Shown here piece by piece: positions 1-11,936 of a stretch of DNA of 30,000 nucleotides. How positions within the stretch are numbered: the first letter of the stretch is position 1; each line of letters starts with the position of its first letter. Both the position numbers and the translations under genes were made by a program. Source of the DNA: Bigelowiella natans CCMP2755 (taxonomy: Eukaryota; Cercozoa; Chlorarachniophyceae); assembly GCA_000320545.1 (NCBI GenBank), contig ADNK01003276.1, positions 52,501 to 82,500 on the forward strand. The letters are read 5' to 3'. The notes beneath the pieces were generated by a model. The model searched no databases. It worked only from the letters and a program-made list of their open reading frames with translations, and was not told the origin of the DNA.

Positions 1-82
1 CTCTTCATGCGCTTTATGATCATCATCATCTTCACCATCCTCACCATCCTCACCATCTTCACCATCTTATTGTAGTCCTTAG

Positions 83-853
83 ATGATAAGAAGCCGTCAG
101 AGGAAGATATTGCAGCAATATCAGCCACCACCACGCCGTCATTGGCAGGTGGAAGAGGAGGAGATCTCTCATACTTCAAGAATGTGTTCATGAAGTATTA
201 AATATTAGTTCCTACATTTATCTAAAATACGTTAACTAATCATCCTCCTCCCACTCCTATTCATCTTTCTCGTCTTTATCTTCTTTCTTCTCTTCTCTTC
301 TAAGATAATGATATAGATAACGATGATGATGATAATGGTGATAATGATTCTGTTTTGTACTATCATCTTCTTTAACCATGAATAAGAAATATGTCGTACC
401 AAATATTCACCCCCCCACCACCACCACCACCACCATCATCATTATCACCATAACTACAGGTACCTAGAGAAGAAAGACAATCATGGACCTGATCTACTAG
501 AGTCAATATGTAGGGTATGAGTAAGATGATGATAATGATGGACGATGATGAATGATTCTGATTCTTGATGCTTTTATGCGAAGAAGTATATATTTAATGA
601 TACGATGCTGAATTCCTATTGCAGGAAGAAGCATGAAAATATACTATTTAATCTGAAAATTGCATTACACAGAGAAAGTAAAGCAAAAACCTTCTGCTAC
701 ATGCATATGTACATTCACTTATACGTCTACACATACATGTCGCAGGTACTGAAGCTAAACGAAGAAGAAACCAAACGTATCAAAGATGCTCAATCAGGGT
801 GCTGCTGCTTATATCATATCGTCTTTATGTTTTATATGTTTGTGTTTGTGTTT

Positions 854-859
<6 letters not shown>
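83..859 (+). CDS. GRIP-domain golgin-like protein, last three exons (5' end outside window)
   Basis: Three exons join in phase: 83-194 (after cttag, enters phase 1, ends phase 2), 460-514 (after taactacag, ends phase 0 before gtatga) and 746 onward (after gtcgcag). The joined protein reads YFKNVFMKYLEKK, then DLLESICRVLKLNEEETKRI. This matches the GRIP domain, whose consensus begins with a YLKN-type motif and ends with a leucine-rich helix followed by an EE.E..R segment. GRIP domains bind Arl1-type GTPases and target coiled-coil golgins to the trans-Golgi; that role is inferred from the family. Upstream coiled-coil exons would lie left of position 1. If the last exon runs to the TGA at 857-859 the protein gains an odd Cys/Phe/Val-rich tail reaching into a TG microsatellite; a donor at about 799 (gtgctg) is an alternative. 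An AATAAA lies at 905-910. The domain call is fairly firm, the 3' end is not. Confidence 0.72.

Positions 860-891
<32 letters not shown>
859..891. repeat. (TG)n microsatellite
   Basis: An almost pure TG dinucleotide tract follows directly on the possible stop codon of the GRIP-domain gene. It probably lies in the 3' UTR or a last intron. Confidence 0.9.
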
Positions 892-894
<3 letters not shown>

Positions 895-904
895 AATTTG
901 AAAA

Positions 905-910
905 AATAAA
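905..910 (+). promoter_or_regulatory. Possible polyadenylation signal AATAAA
   Basis: A canonical AATAAA hexamer lies about 45 bases after the possible stop of the GRIP-domain gene. Position and strand fit a polyadenylation signal, but it is a single short match in AT-rich DNA. Confidence 0.4.
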
Positions 911-2562
911 CTACTCTGTACATTATGACTCTTATCATACTGTTACAATACATAAATGCCTTAGAATTACGACTTATCATTCCTAGAGTATTAGAAATGA
1001 ACGAACGCTATGATGCGTAGGTCATGGATACCGATGATGAAAGAAATTGGTGGAATGGCGAAAGGAATATTCTGACAAATGGCATCATTGCAGTGCGTAA
1101 TGCGTGCCTTTTTAGTCATGCAGCCACAAAGAAGTAGAGCAATCATCAAAGATCCGAAATGCACAAATGTGTCTAGACGATGTGCTGCGTGCTACGTGGC
1201 ATGCACATAGGTCGCAGTGCCCATCACATCACATGCATGCACGCATGTCTAGCAGATGCACGCCAGCGGGCTAGCGGGTTTGTCGTGCATGCACTACATA
1301 GTTGCGCCTGCTGTTCGCTAGTTCGTGCGCACTTAGCTTATTGTGAGCAGAGCAGTGTCGTACATTTCAATGGCGCACACGTCTGAACACGCAGTCACAT
1401 TGTACACTGCATGCTAGCATGCGCATGGCTAGATGGGACTGCAAATCACAGTCGTCATGGTCATCATGGCATGTACTAGATGTAAGTGAACGCACATGCA
1501 AATGCGCCACCCACACAACTCTGGAGCTGGATGGCACTGGCAACGCTGCAACGACACGATGCGCCCACATCATGCACTGCTCTGCTAGCTAGCGTACACA
1601 AGTCCGTCAAACCCGGTAACGACGGGGTTGTGAACAGTGCAGCGCTTTGCGACGCGCTTTGAAGCAGCAGGCAGTTGCAGTTAGTCAAAGAAAAGTCATC
1701 AGAACTTGTCCGATGGCCAAACCTGAAAAAATGACCGAAATGTTGACCAAAATTCCACAGCATGTCCATTTTCAAGGCCTCAAGCTGTGAAAATTCACAC
1801 CCGTTGTGTAGCGGATGCACGCTGCGCGTTTGTTCTCTGCCACATTTTAAATGCTAGAATGCTTTTGCGTGTGCGTTATTTGACCAAATGTGATATGCAC
1901 GAAAAATTTCAAAGAAATGCGAGAAAATATAATGTCTGTTGCATCACATGACGCGCTTGGTCGCGTGCAACAGCTTCCAAATGCACATTCTGGCGATTCG
2001 TTACAGGTTTGACGGACTTGTGTAGTAGTGCTGCTGGACTGTCGTCAGCACTAGCTAGCCTAAGCGCTTCGTGCGAAAAGAAAGCGTGCATGCTTGCATT
2101 TATTGCAAGGCCGCCTGCTTAGCTCACTTGCGCTTTTCGCCTAGCTAGCTAGTCATGCACGTCTACAGATGTCGTGCGACGCACGACGACACTGCACGCA
2201 CAGTGATCGCTAGATCGACGTGCAGCCACACGACGCTTACTTCACATCGCTAGCACTACACAGACAACAATCGGCAGCGCTAGAGCGCTAGATGTTGGCA
2301 CAGCATCGCTTTTATGCGTGTGTCCACGGTGGACGACATTGCATGCAAAAATCTTTCGTTTTTCAAAGATCCAAATCGTTCTTCTAGCTTTTCGTAAAAA
2401 ATCTGAAATGGTGACAAGGTCTAGAAGGTAGTCTAGTAGTGCGCATACTACATATTATGGCCGATAATTGTATGGTGTTCCCACATTGCATGACAAACGG
2501 CATCATTATTAGCTTATTTGTGTGGTGTGTGTACGCGTTTGAGGCAGGTTTTTATATCAAAT
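911..2562. other. Gene-free intergenic region, GC- and palindrome-rich
   Basis: No exon chain with consistent splice sites or a recognisable motif was found here outside the MITE-like element. From about 1080 the base composition shifts to higher GC, with many copies of gcatgc, tgcatgca and ctagctag. The short open frames on both strands have no family resemblance. Confidence 0.6.
1595..2024. mobile_element. MITE-like element with about 27-bp terminal inverted repeats
   Basis: The left end reads TACACAAGTCCGTCAAACC followed by CGGTAACGA. The right end is the reverse complement of TACACAAGTCCGTCAAACC followed by TGTAACGA, so the termini are inverted repeats of about 27 bp differing by one indel and a base or two. 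The element is about 430 bp and I see no credible transposase. If the outer TA on each side is a target-site duplication, the repeat starts CACAAGTCCG and the layout resembles Tc1/mariner-type non-autonomous elements. That assignment is inference; the inverted repeat is read directly. The interior holds a smaller imperfect hairpin (gttgca...tgcaac, near 1938-1974). Short open frames inside look incidental. Confidence 0.6.
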
Positions 2563-4413
2563 TTAGCATGAATCTTGATCAACAACCCCATCCATGAAAG
2601 CTCCATGAACCTGATAAAAACCATAATCGATTCGACTCTTCCATACTGACATTAGTAGCATCGCTACAAGGTAGTTTTCACCCAAATGTTTTCACCCAAA
2701 TTTCCTTATCATGAGAAGCATCATATTACTACTACTACTACTACTACTACCTGGGAATTGGACTGGCACACTGTTCCCCCCCCTCGCTTTGTCTGTGATG
2801 TTTGTCGGTTGATATCACCAACGCACACCCATTTGCTCCTTCCAGAAGTAGAAATTGCCCATTTGGAATGATCTTGGTTGATAGTCCAATCATCGTCTCC
2901 AAGTTTCATTTCTTTCACATCGACGACATCATATTTCTTGCCATCCGCTTTGCAGTAGCTGTATTATATGTTGTCAACAACAACACTATCAGATTTTATT
3001 GATAATACATGAAAAGACAGAAAGAGAGTACTCCGGAGTAGGAGAAAGCACACATACTACTGGAATATAATAAACGCTGATATCCCCTCCCTGTGTTTTA
3101 ACAACACTCACACACTCGCAGGATGCAATAGTAGCTTTTATACTGATTATTATCATATATTGAAAGCATTTACTTTTGTCGATTCGATGATACTTATAAT
3201 AATAGCATATGTGGTGTTTGTGTTATTGATGATTGTCTCCGAAGATGTAGTCGTTGAAAAGTTGGTGATTGTGTGTGTCATACGCTCCGATGTCTCCTCC
3301 TCCGTTTTGCCACGTTTCAGCTAAAAGATCCGCATTTAACTCAGGAGCAACCTATCAACAACAGCAGAATAATTACTAAGGTAAAAGCACTGTGAATCGC
3401 CGCCGCGTATGATAGCTTGAAACAAATGAAGTGATGATGATGATGATGATGATGATGATGCCTCAGACAATACATCTTGTGATGTTTTACCAGATCCTCA
3501 TACAAATCCTTGCCCCAATCACGACTTTTGGCGATATGTTTGAAGTGGACGCCGCCCTTGGATGTAATGCTTATTGCGTTGGAATCGGTCTGAGAAGACA
3601 ATAATCATCGTCATCATAAGTTTAATGATAACAATGGTTAAAACAACTAGAATAATGATTAAAACAACAATTGGGGTTATTTGTAACAAGTATCAGCCAT
3701 TTTTGACAACCACATAAAACACAGTACTAACAAGTAGTTGTGAAAGAGTACTAGTCCCATTAACGTACAAATATTCTTCTAGCACATCATTTATGATCAA
3801 CTTTCTTTTACTTTCTTCTTAATCTTTTTACGATTACTATATGGTGCAAATGATAGTTACCTCTGTGTTTTTACCATCAAACCAATCAGCTATTCCAGGA
3901 GCTTTGGAAGCAAGGGAATCCGATATGTACGAATCGTACATGTAAGGTCTGGTCATCTAGGAAGATGATTGTAGATGATGATTCAAAAAGGTGGTGAAGA
4001 AGGCATCGATGAAGAAGAAAACAACTACATGAAACTACTTTCAATGTTCAAATGAGTCCTAAACAAGTACTCCTCCTCCTCCTCCTCATCATCATCATCA
4101 CCATCTGTTAGATCTACCTGTTGTTGTTGGCCAATGCTATCAAACTGCGAAGTTGACATCGTTATGCAGAGGAATGATTGTCCGTACCGATAATCAGGCA
4201 GCCCTTCATATCTACATACAACAACAAAAATATATTAATCCACACATAAATGTAGTAGCATTTGTTGTATGATCAACGTTGCTGTTTGCTGCTGCATCAT
4301 CTATCTGTCCCATGTTTGCCTAATACCCACTAGCACAACACCACAATGTAGCATGTACGAAGTAGGTGCTACAACAAACACACACATGCATTATTTCATT
4401 CATTCTTTCAACT

Positions 4414-4445
<32 letters not shown>

Positions 4446-4477
4446 GGTATTGCCTGCTTTTCTAATGTCCCTCTTAT

Positions 4478-4512
<35 letters not shown>

Positions 4513-4771
4513 AAGTACTACATCAATTACTACTACTAGTGGTAGAAGTACTCACCCTTTAGAAGGGGAATTGGGCCATTTAGGCATTGAATGAATGAGC
4601 CAGAAACCAGAGGATGTATCAAATGCAATCACACCCTTTGAGTGAGCGTCATACGTAGATTTCTTACCTAGAAGAAGGGGAGGGGGTGGGGGGGGAAGGA
4701 AGAATGAGCACAAGCGACGATGAGTAGGAAAAGTAGATACGGTTGTAGAATCATCAGCAGCATTTCATAGT

Positions 4772-4818
<47 letters not shown>

Positions 4819-5287
4819 GTGCGTGCATCACTATCCATCATTTTCATCACCACCACATACCAAAGCACCAGCCTAACAACAAACGTTATTATTCGTGATT
4901 ACTACAACTCTACTACCATCAGGATGCTCATCGTTATAGAAAGCATACGCAATATCACCGCTGGTAGCTGACGTCAAGTTGTACCTAGCAATTCAATCAA
5001 AGATGATTAAAACCACATGCATGCAAGCAACACTTTCATCACTATATGATAATAATACTAATACTACTACTAATAATCATAGACGGAGATAATGCCAGAA
5101 TTAAGCAATTTACAATCAATCTTGTTCTTTTGGTTGATATTCTGTCATTAGACTTTTCCCCCGTATCGTATGTAAGTATCCTCTTTCCCCTCTCTCCTTC
5201 TTTCCTCTTTTGGATTGTATATAATTCTTCTGTTCCTTCCCCTTCTCCTTTTTCTCCCCACTTTTGGCAGTGATATGATGATTAGTG

Positions 5288-5320
<33 letters not shown>

Positions 5321-5893
5321 CCTCGATACGTTATTCCGTTGTAGACTGTACTTATCAGCCGTTGTGTTATTGTCAAAAAAGATTGACTCATCGGTGTGAT
5401 TCACAAACATGAATTCCGATTCATACACCTATAAAGACGACGAGCGCAAAATGAATCATCATCATCATCATCATCATCAACCGTATTAGTAAGCAGAATA
5501 AGACTATTACTAGTATTACCTGCATGAGAGTGCTTACAATTGATCCTCCAGATGTTTTGTCCAGAGAGTGAGAAGAAACCTTGAATGATGACTGCGATTT
5601 CGCATCCAAGTAAGAGTAGGCAAAACCTAACATTTGGAGGGCAGCAGCAGCAGCAGCATTGTGAGCACCAGTATTATTGACCAATGGAAAGAGAGAATGG
5701 TGGCAAAATAAATACTCTACGCCCCAATTTTATAAGTATCTCAGGAAGTAGTACAAGTACTGCTACTAGTACCATCGTTGTGCTTGATAGCTACAAACCA
5801 GTCCACAGGTCGGCCGCTCTCATCCTTACACCCAAGAGAACCCATTGCACTCGGTAGGAGGCTCGATGCGAGCAATAAGATAGCAGACAACAT
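2563..5893 (-). CDS. DNASE2: Deoxyribonuclease II (acid DNase), 11 exons, complete
   Basis: The exons in coding order are 5893-5773, 5716-5520, 5428-5322, 4984-4917, 4667-4556, 4211-4118, 3956-3861, 3589-3491, 3351-3284, 2958-2751 and 2610-2563. All have GT-AG introns and compatible phases. They sum to 1218 nt, a 405-aa protein ending in Cys then TAA. DNase II cleaves DNA at acid pH without metal ions, typically in lysosomes or phagosomes or after secretion. Residues 1-18 form a signal peptide (hydrophobic, ending SAMG). Next come GCKDESGRPVDWF (from about 21) and YAFYNDEHPDG. The two HxK catalytic motifs of the PLD-like fold are HSKG (His173) and DHSKW (His351). FAK-like HIAKSRDWGKDLY and WVCVGDINR...RGGGTVC complete the family signature. 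The length is slightly above the animal enzymes (about 360 aa). Intron 1 is only 56 nt; most other introns carry microsatellites. The family call is very secure. Confidence 0.93.
4417..4444. repeat. (CA)n microsatellite in DNase II intron 5
   Basis: A pure CA tract lies inside the intron between the HSKG exon and the next exon. A (CTA)n tract follows at about 4481-4512 in the same intron. Confidence 0.9.
4775..4815. repeat. (GA)n microsatellite in DNase II intron 4
   Basis: A pure GA tract of about 40 bases on the plus strand; on the coding strand it is a CT-rich tract about 110 bases upstream of the acceptor at 4668-4669. Confidence 0.9.
5287..5320. repeat. (TAG/CTA)n microsatellite at the DNase II intron 3 donor
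   Basis: A TAG trinucleotide tract reads as (TAC)n on the coding strand and begins exactly at the GT donor after exon 3. The intron 10 donor (2721-2750) is built the same way. Confidence 0.9.
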
Positions 5894-6324
5894 CGAATAT
5901 TTCTGAGGTATTGAATGGGTGAGGCAGTAGCTTGTAAGAAGTATTCCAATTTATTGAACAACAGCATCATGGTGTGTATGGGGGGTGTGGGCATGTACAT
6001 GGTGGACTTTTAACGATTTTATGTCCGACTACTGTGTGCAAAGTAAGACTTATCTTGTACGGAACTACTGCTAATATATGTAAAATGCAGACTACTATTA
6101 ATATTACGATATAAATATTTATGTCGCTACAAAATTTTACCATCTTACCTTCCCTTTCGATACCGGTAATGAATCACCGGGTCTTCATTCGGATCTAGGG
6201 ATTTTATTGATATGATTTTATTGTCGCATGTATTAAATGTCATTGGTTCGTATGGTTTTGATCAACTACGTCTTTGATAATAAGACATAATAAAAATGCT
6301 TCCGAACTCCTCCTCCCTGTGAGC
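5894..6324. promoter_or_regulatory. Divergent intergenic region between DNase II and the Ser/Lys-rich gene
   Basis: About 430 bases separate the DNase II ATG (minus strand) from the first proposed ATG of the next gene (plus strand). It should hold the DNase II promoter and probably both. It is AT-rich and I see no certain TATA box or conserved element. If either gene has a further 5' exon the true promoter interval would be smaller or shifted. Confidence 0.4.
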
Positions 6325-6619
6325 ATGGGAGCAGCTGCAGGATGCACAAGGGGAGGGAGTGTAAGGAAACCCCCACTGCACCAGCTAGCAGATATTAATA
6401 CGGCGAACGATATTACTCTCACAAAAGGTAGAGTCGGAGAACACATGACAATCCCTTCCAAGTCGTAGCATGCATCATCAATCAATAGCTACTACAGCTC
6501 CATTCGAGTAATCCTGCAAGTCATGTAGCTGTCTTATCGATTTATCAGTACTACTGCATACCTGTTGTGTTACCAACTATCCCATTTCGAACGTATACAT
6601 ACATATATACATATATATA

Positions 6620-6661
<42 letters not shown>

Positions 6662-9434
6662 GGACAAGCCGATCGGGTGAGACAAATGATCGTGAGGGAG
6701 GAAAAAGACAGGGGCAAGAAGGAACAACGGCTTCTTGGAGGAGGAGGAGGCTGCAAGGTGTGGTAGCAGAAGTTATGGATAATTAGCTGTTGATGGAACA
6801 TTCTTTGCGCATGTATGTAAACATACACAAAGATACGGAGAGGACACACACACATACACACCCACATCTATGTATATTAATATATTATATTTTCGATGTG
6901 GATACATCATCCACGGGAGATACCCACACATGTCGACCAAAAGATACACTGTGACATTACATTGCTAATGTAGAATTCAACGTCGCTCTTCAAATGATAG
7001 CATTTGCTGATTTGCTGCATATTGATGTCGTTCGTCTTAAATTAAATCAGCGGCAAGGAAGTGATGGTGCCTGCTTCCCTTCTTCGTCTCAACGTTTCTC
7101 TACTTCATCGTCATTAATATCTGCATCAAGCAGTGACAGGAAAAGGACGCAGCAGCAGCAGCAGCAGTCATTATCTTCTTCCTCGTCCTCTTCATTATTA
7201 TCATCATCATCTTCTCCCTCCCTCTTTCAAAGAGGATTTGTAGCAAACAGAACCATCGACTACTGTAATCTCGTAGGAGGAGGAGATCCAGAAGGGTGTT
7301 TTGAACAACCACAAGATGCTTCTCCTCCAGGCATGAATGAAAATGAGATTTTTGAGTTCTACGAGCATAGCAGCAGCAAAGACAACATACAAGATGGTAA
7401 CGTGAGGACAGCTGCTTTGGAACGAAAGGTAGTATAATACCGACAATGCAATACCATACACATTCATTAAATATTTTGTAACTTCTATGGATATTTAGGT
7501 AATACACATGCATAACTTTTATCCCCCCCCCCCCTCTCTCTCTAATCTGACCCTAACGTAAAACCCTCGCATAGGATACTCATATCAATATTCATTATTC
7601 TCCTTGAAATTATTATCTGTCAGCTTGCAGTTGCGGAAGCGTGGAACAAGCGTTTATTGAAAGAAAATCGCAGTCTTTCTTGCAAGCTGAAGAAGTGTGG
7701 AGAGACAAACGAAACCCTTAAAATCAGGTGGCAGCGTTTGATGCCTTTGATCAGCAAGCTGCTAAGCACTACCACTCCTTATGAATATACTGCACAACGG
7801 AGTTATCATGATTCTACGGCTTGTTTAGCAAGACCTACAACTACTACTACTAATACTGCTACTACTACTACTTCTCCGCAACAGAGAAATAGAATTGGTG
7901 ATGCAATAGCCAAGATCATCTACACTGTTCATCCAATCCTCACGAAATCAAAAGATGCTTCAGCTATGATTGAAACAACTAGTAATTCATCATCATCGTC
8001 ATCACCATCATCATTACCACCATCATCTAATCAAATGGCCAGTAGCATAAACGACAGCAATCCTACTTCAACAACCCCCACGGAGACCGTAAAGTGGAAG
8101 AAGAAAAGGAAGAAGAACCAACAATGTAGTGCCTCCAGCAAAAAGGATGAGCATTCTCCACTTGATATTGGTGATGGTGGCGACGAAGAACATGAAGCTT
8201 GCAGCAGCAGCAGCAGCAGCAGCAATGAATATGGAAAAGAGGGCAAGGGGTATTCCATCAATACAACTGAAAAGAAAGAAGAGGAGAAAAAGAGAGACTA
8301 CGAGATTATACCAGTAAGTGAAAAGCAGCAGCAGCAGTCATCACCTCTTGATTCATTAATGCCAGCAGTATCATCACCCACTTCCCCAAAACAATATATA
8401 CAACTATCAGCAGCAACAACAGAGTCATCATCACCATCGCAACCAGTGCCAAGATCATTATCGCTGTCGTCATTATCAAAAACTTCAAAGTCATCCATAC
8501 TTCGCTCGACTGGAGAGGAAGAGGATATGCTTCAACACCCTCCTATAAGATGCCCCACCAGCACCACCACCACCACCACGAAGAAGAAAAAGAAGAGGAG
8601 GAAGAAACCAGCAGCATTCTTAAAAACTTCAACTAGTTTGGACATTCCAAGGGAGATAAATAGGAATAGCAAGAAATACAGCAGGAGCAGTACTTCCTTC
8701 ATAAAAGAACCAGCAGCTTTCATACAAGCTTCTAAAAGCACGGAGAGCATAAAGACAAAGAAGAAGACAAATAGAAGTACAGCTTCGATGAGAAAAGGTA
8801 ATAAACGACACATCTCTCTGTAACTGATGATGATTATGATGATGATGATGATGATGATGACGATGACGACGATGATCAAAGCACGCAAAAGGCTGAACGA
8901 TTTGTAAGGGATAAACTACTACTATATGTGCTCTTACGCATCGAATCACTCGCAACAACCGTTTGAGCATTCTTATTTCTTCCAGAATTACATACTATCT
9001 ATGTATGTTTCTGCTGATCGGTGCAAACATTTACTTGTCTCACAAAAGGGGTATACCAACAAAACAAGTATGGAACAGCAGTAGTCAAGACGCCGACAAA
9101 GAAAGCTAATGAGGCGGCTTTTAAACGGTCCTCTGAAGATTTTGTATCTTCCAATGGCGAAAAAACTTCTTTTGAAAACAGTAAGACGTATAAGCAACTG
9201 ATGAGGGAAAAAGGACTATATTCTACCATATCTCGAGGAAGTAGCAAACTAAGCAAATATATTACTAGAAGAAATACGAAATCAGGGGTTGATGATGCAC
9301 GAATAGGTAGCAGTGGCGAACTTAGTTATTCACAGCAGCGCCGACAGCAGCAGAAGAAGCACAGAGTAGGTCTGAAGACCAAGCAAAAGAGTAGTAGCGC
9401 TGCGTGTAATAACGTGTATGCTGGTCTCACCTAA
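6325..9434 (+). CDS. Ser/Lys-rich low-complexity protein with coiled-coil segments, unknown function
   Basis: The model uses exons 6325-6427, 6663-6757, 7051-7428, 7624-8797 and 9049-9434. All phases agree and sum to 2136 nt (711 aa). The start is the first ATG of exon 1 and encodes MGAAAGC, an N-myristoylation-like beginning; a further upstream exon cannot be excluded. Exon 2 encodes a charged helix (RQMIVREEKDRGKKEQRLL). Exon 3 holds poly-Gln and poly-Ser. Exon 4 opens with a probable coiled coil (AEAWNKRLLKENRSLSCKL), then has Ser, Thr, Pro and Lys runs. The last exon is basic (KKANEAAFKRSSEDF) and ends YAGLT. I recognise no domain. Composition suggests a largely disordered, nuclear or cytoskeleton-linked protein, but that is a guess. 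Exons 3-5 are much firmer than exons 1-2. The acceptor chosen at 7051 depends on phase; 6994 is an in-frame ATG that would give a shorter protein. Confidence 0.6.
6603..6659. repeat. (TA)n microsatellite
   Basis: A long TA tract interrupted once by CTA lies immediately before the proposed acceptor of exon 2 of the Ser/Lys-rich gene. It accounts for the Ile-Tyr run in the open frame across it. Confidence 0.9.
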
Positions 9435-9916
9435 TAGTGAGTTATGCCACCTGCGTCATCTAAGACTTTTCAAAGTTATATGATAATCGAAGCACCTATG
9501 CCGACAAACGGGGTTCATAGTGCATGCACACTCCAATAACTTAGTATCTTATAGAATCTGGTGACTATTCACCACAGCAAGCTAGCAAGCTGCTAGTACA
9601 CCGCAAATAACAGCAAGGTGCATGCATCTCGTGCATGATGATGTCTACATGTTTCATTTCGTGCGTGTCGTTTAGCGTCCGTCAGTAGAGCGCTCCTAGC
9701 CACATCATATATGTCATCACACAGGACATACATGTACGCCAAACTTCCACGTTTTGATTGATTATCGTGTAAATATAGCAGAGGCATTGTGCATCAGCTA
9801 AATAAACAGGCAGATGATGCAGGCTATGGCGATAAAGATAGATTGTAAAGCCTTTGTGCGGGTTGTATACGTACATGGCATGGAGCTTGAATATAGAGGA
9901 AACACCCCATGGTTGA
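9435..9916. other. Convergent 3' intergenic region, no gene seen
   Basis: This stretch separates the end of the plus-strand Ser/Lys-rich gene from the stop codon of the minus-strand DGAT1-like gene. An open frame on the minus strand (9682-9972) overlaps the last DGAT1 exon in another frame and is a shadow. I see no further exon. Confidence 0.55.
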
Positions 9917-10328
9917 TCATGCACCAGACTCATCATAATCACCACGGTAGAAAGCTCTGAAGAGCCTATCAAAACGACTACAGCATTTATACCATTGATG
10001 AAAGTATAGCTGGGCCATCAGCGTTATTCCAAGCACAAAGTTCATCCAAACTAATATATTGCCCCTAAATAGTAGTACAAGTAAGCAGTTGTTTCAATGC
10101 AATGAGCAGGTATAGTTTCTCATGGGAAGAAGTGGTTATAGTAGTAGCAGTAGTAGTGAAAATGCATTATGAGACGAAGAGGCATGGAGGTTTTGTTCTT
10201 GCTGATGTTAACTCTCATATTCGAATGTATACAGAATTAGGTCTCTCTTTCATTGCCTGAAATAATAAAGTGTATGTTATACTTTTCCTTAGACTTTGTC
10301 GTCGTCATCAAACTGTCTTATTTACCTT

Positions 10329-10362
<34 letters not shown>

Positions 10363-11371
10363 CTCTATATAGTGAGTCTCCATTTTCTCTACCTTCGCCG
10401 TCCTTGGAAATGCCTTGAGAAGTGTATTAAAGGCACCTGGCGTAACGATAATACCGATAACGATGTAGGTGACATTGTATCTTTTTTAAGATGGTAAGAT
10501 AGTAATAACAATTGGCTTTGTGACCAAAAACAAGACCTGCAGCAGCATTCCTATAGTGATGAAATAGCAATTTGGACACTGAAAAGCTACAGCAAACGTC
10601 AATTCATGAAGAAGTGCTGATAGCACAAACACCACCGCTCCTGCTGCTTGTGCAGACAACTTAAAATGTCGCATACATGGATGGAACACCTGTGTAAAGT
10701 AGTGATAGCAAAAATAGTATCAAGTAGAAGAAGATGAAGAAACAGAAGAATGAAGAAGAATAAAGGAGGAATAACTCCTAATAAGAAGTCGAGATCTCTC
10801 ATCATTTATGAAACCATAAGATATGGTGAAATATGTACCGAGTAGTACTTTCCCTGCTGCTCCTATTCTTAATATCCCCTTTTGGTCATCGTATTTTTCT
10901 TCCTTTTCTACTTGCTACTACTACTACTACTACTACTACTGCGACTACTAATTCAAACTACTACATGATGGACAGCAAAATCGTGCACAGGAACGTTCCA
11001 GCGCCTAATGTCGACCGCACATAATGACGTACACTGCCTTATCACCATCATTCTATTGGCCTTATGTCCAAAATACAACAAAGAATAACCACTAGATCTC
11101 GTGAAACACTTATATTTCTGCTGAATAAATACAAAGTATCTCCCAGGCCATTGATCGATGCGTGGTGCTGTATGCGCTCATCACCTCCAGAAGTCTTCAA
11201 CTGTGGTTGCATTCCACCAGTCCTCGTAGAATTGCTTAATGGGATAATGCGTCACCTCTGCCAATATTGCAAAGTTGGCTTTAAATACGCAATAGAATGC
11301 CAAGAACCTGCACGTATCATCATGAAAAACATCGATAAATATCTCTTCAATCACCAGCTTCAAGAATATGT

Positions 11372-11411
<40 letters not shown>

Positions 11412-11891
11412 TTAGGAAGTATGTACATGTTATAAACGTCTTATATACATACATACACACATACATACATACATACATACATACACATCCTACACATCAG
11501 GCTCGTTTCTAACGACTATTAACTGTTATCCTTGACTGGACAAGCACCACGGTGTAATGCTGTTCTCCCAAGCAGCCTATCACTACTACTACTACTAACA
11601 CATATTACCAACACAAATTTGCCGGTACGCAGAGCTGCAAGGAGTTAATGGTGACTAATCTTCCTCGGACCAGCATCTATTCAGCGTATACAGTTACATG
11701 TAGTAATAGTAATTATAATCAATTATAATCAAAGGCCATGCGAGAACACAACCTACCCCTCTGCTGACTCAATGTGTTAGACGAATATTATACACGTTTT
11801 GAAGAGCCTCTCCCTCTCTCTTTCTCTTTCTCTCTCTCTCTCTCTCTCACCAACACACACACGCGCGCGCGCGCGCTCCGCATATAGTACA

Positions 11892-11936
<45 letters not shown>

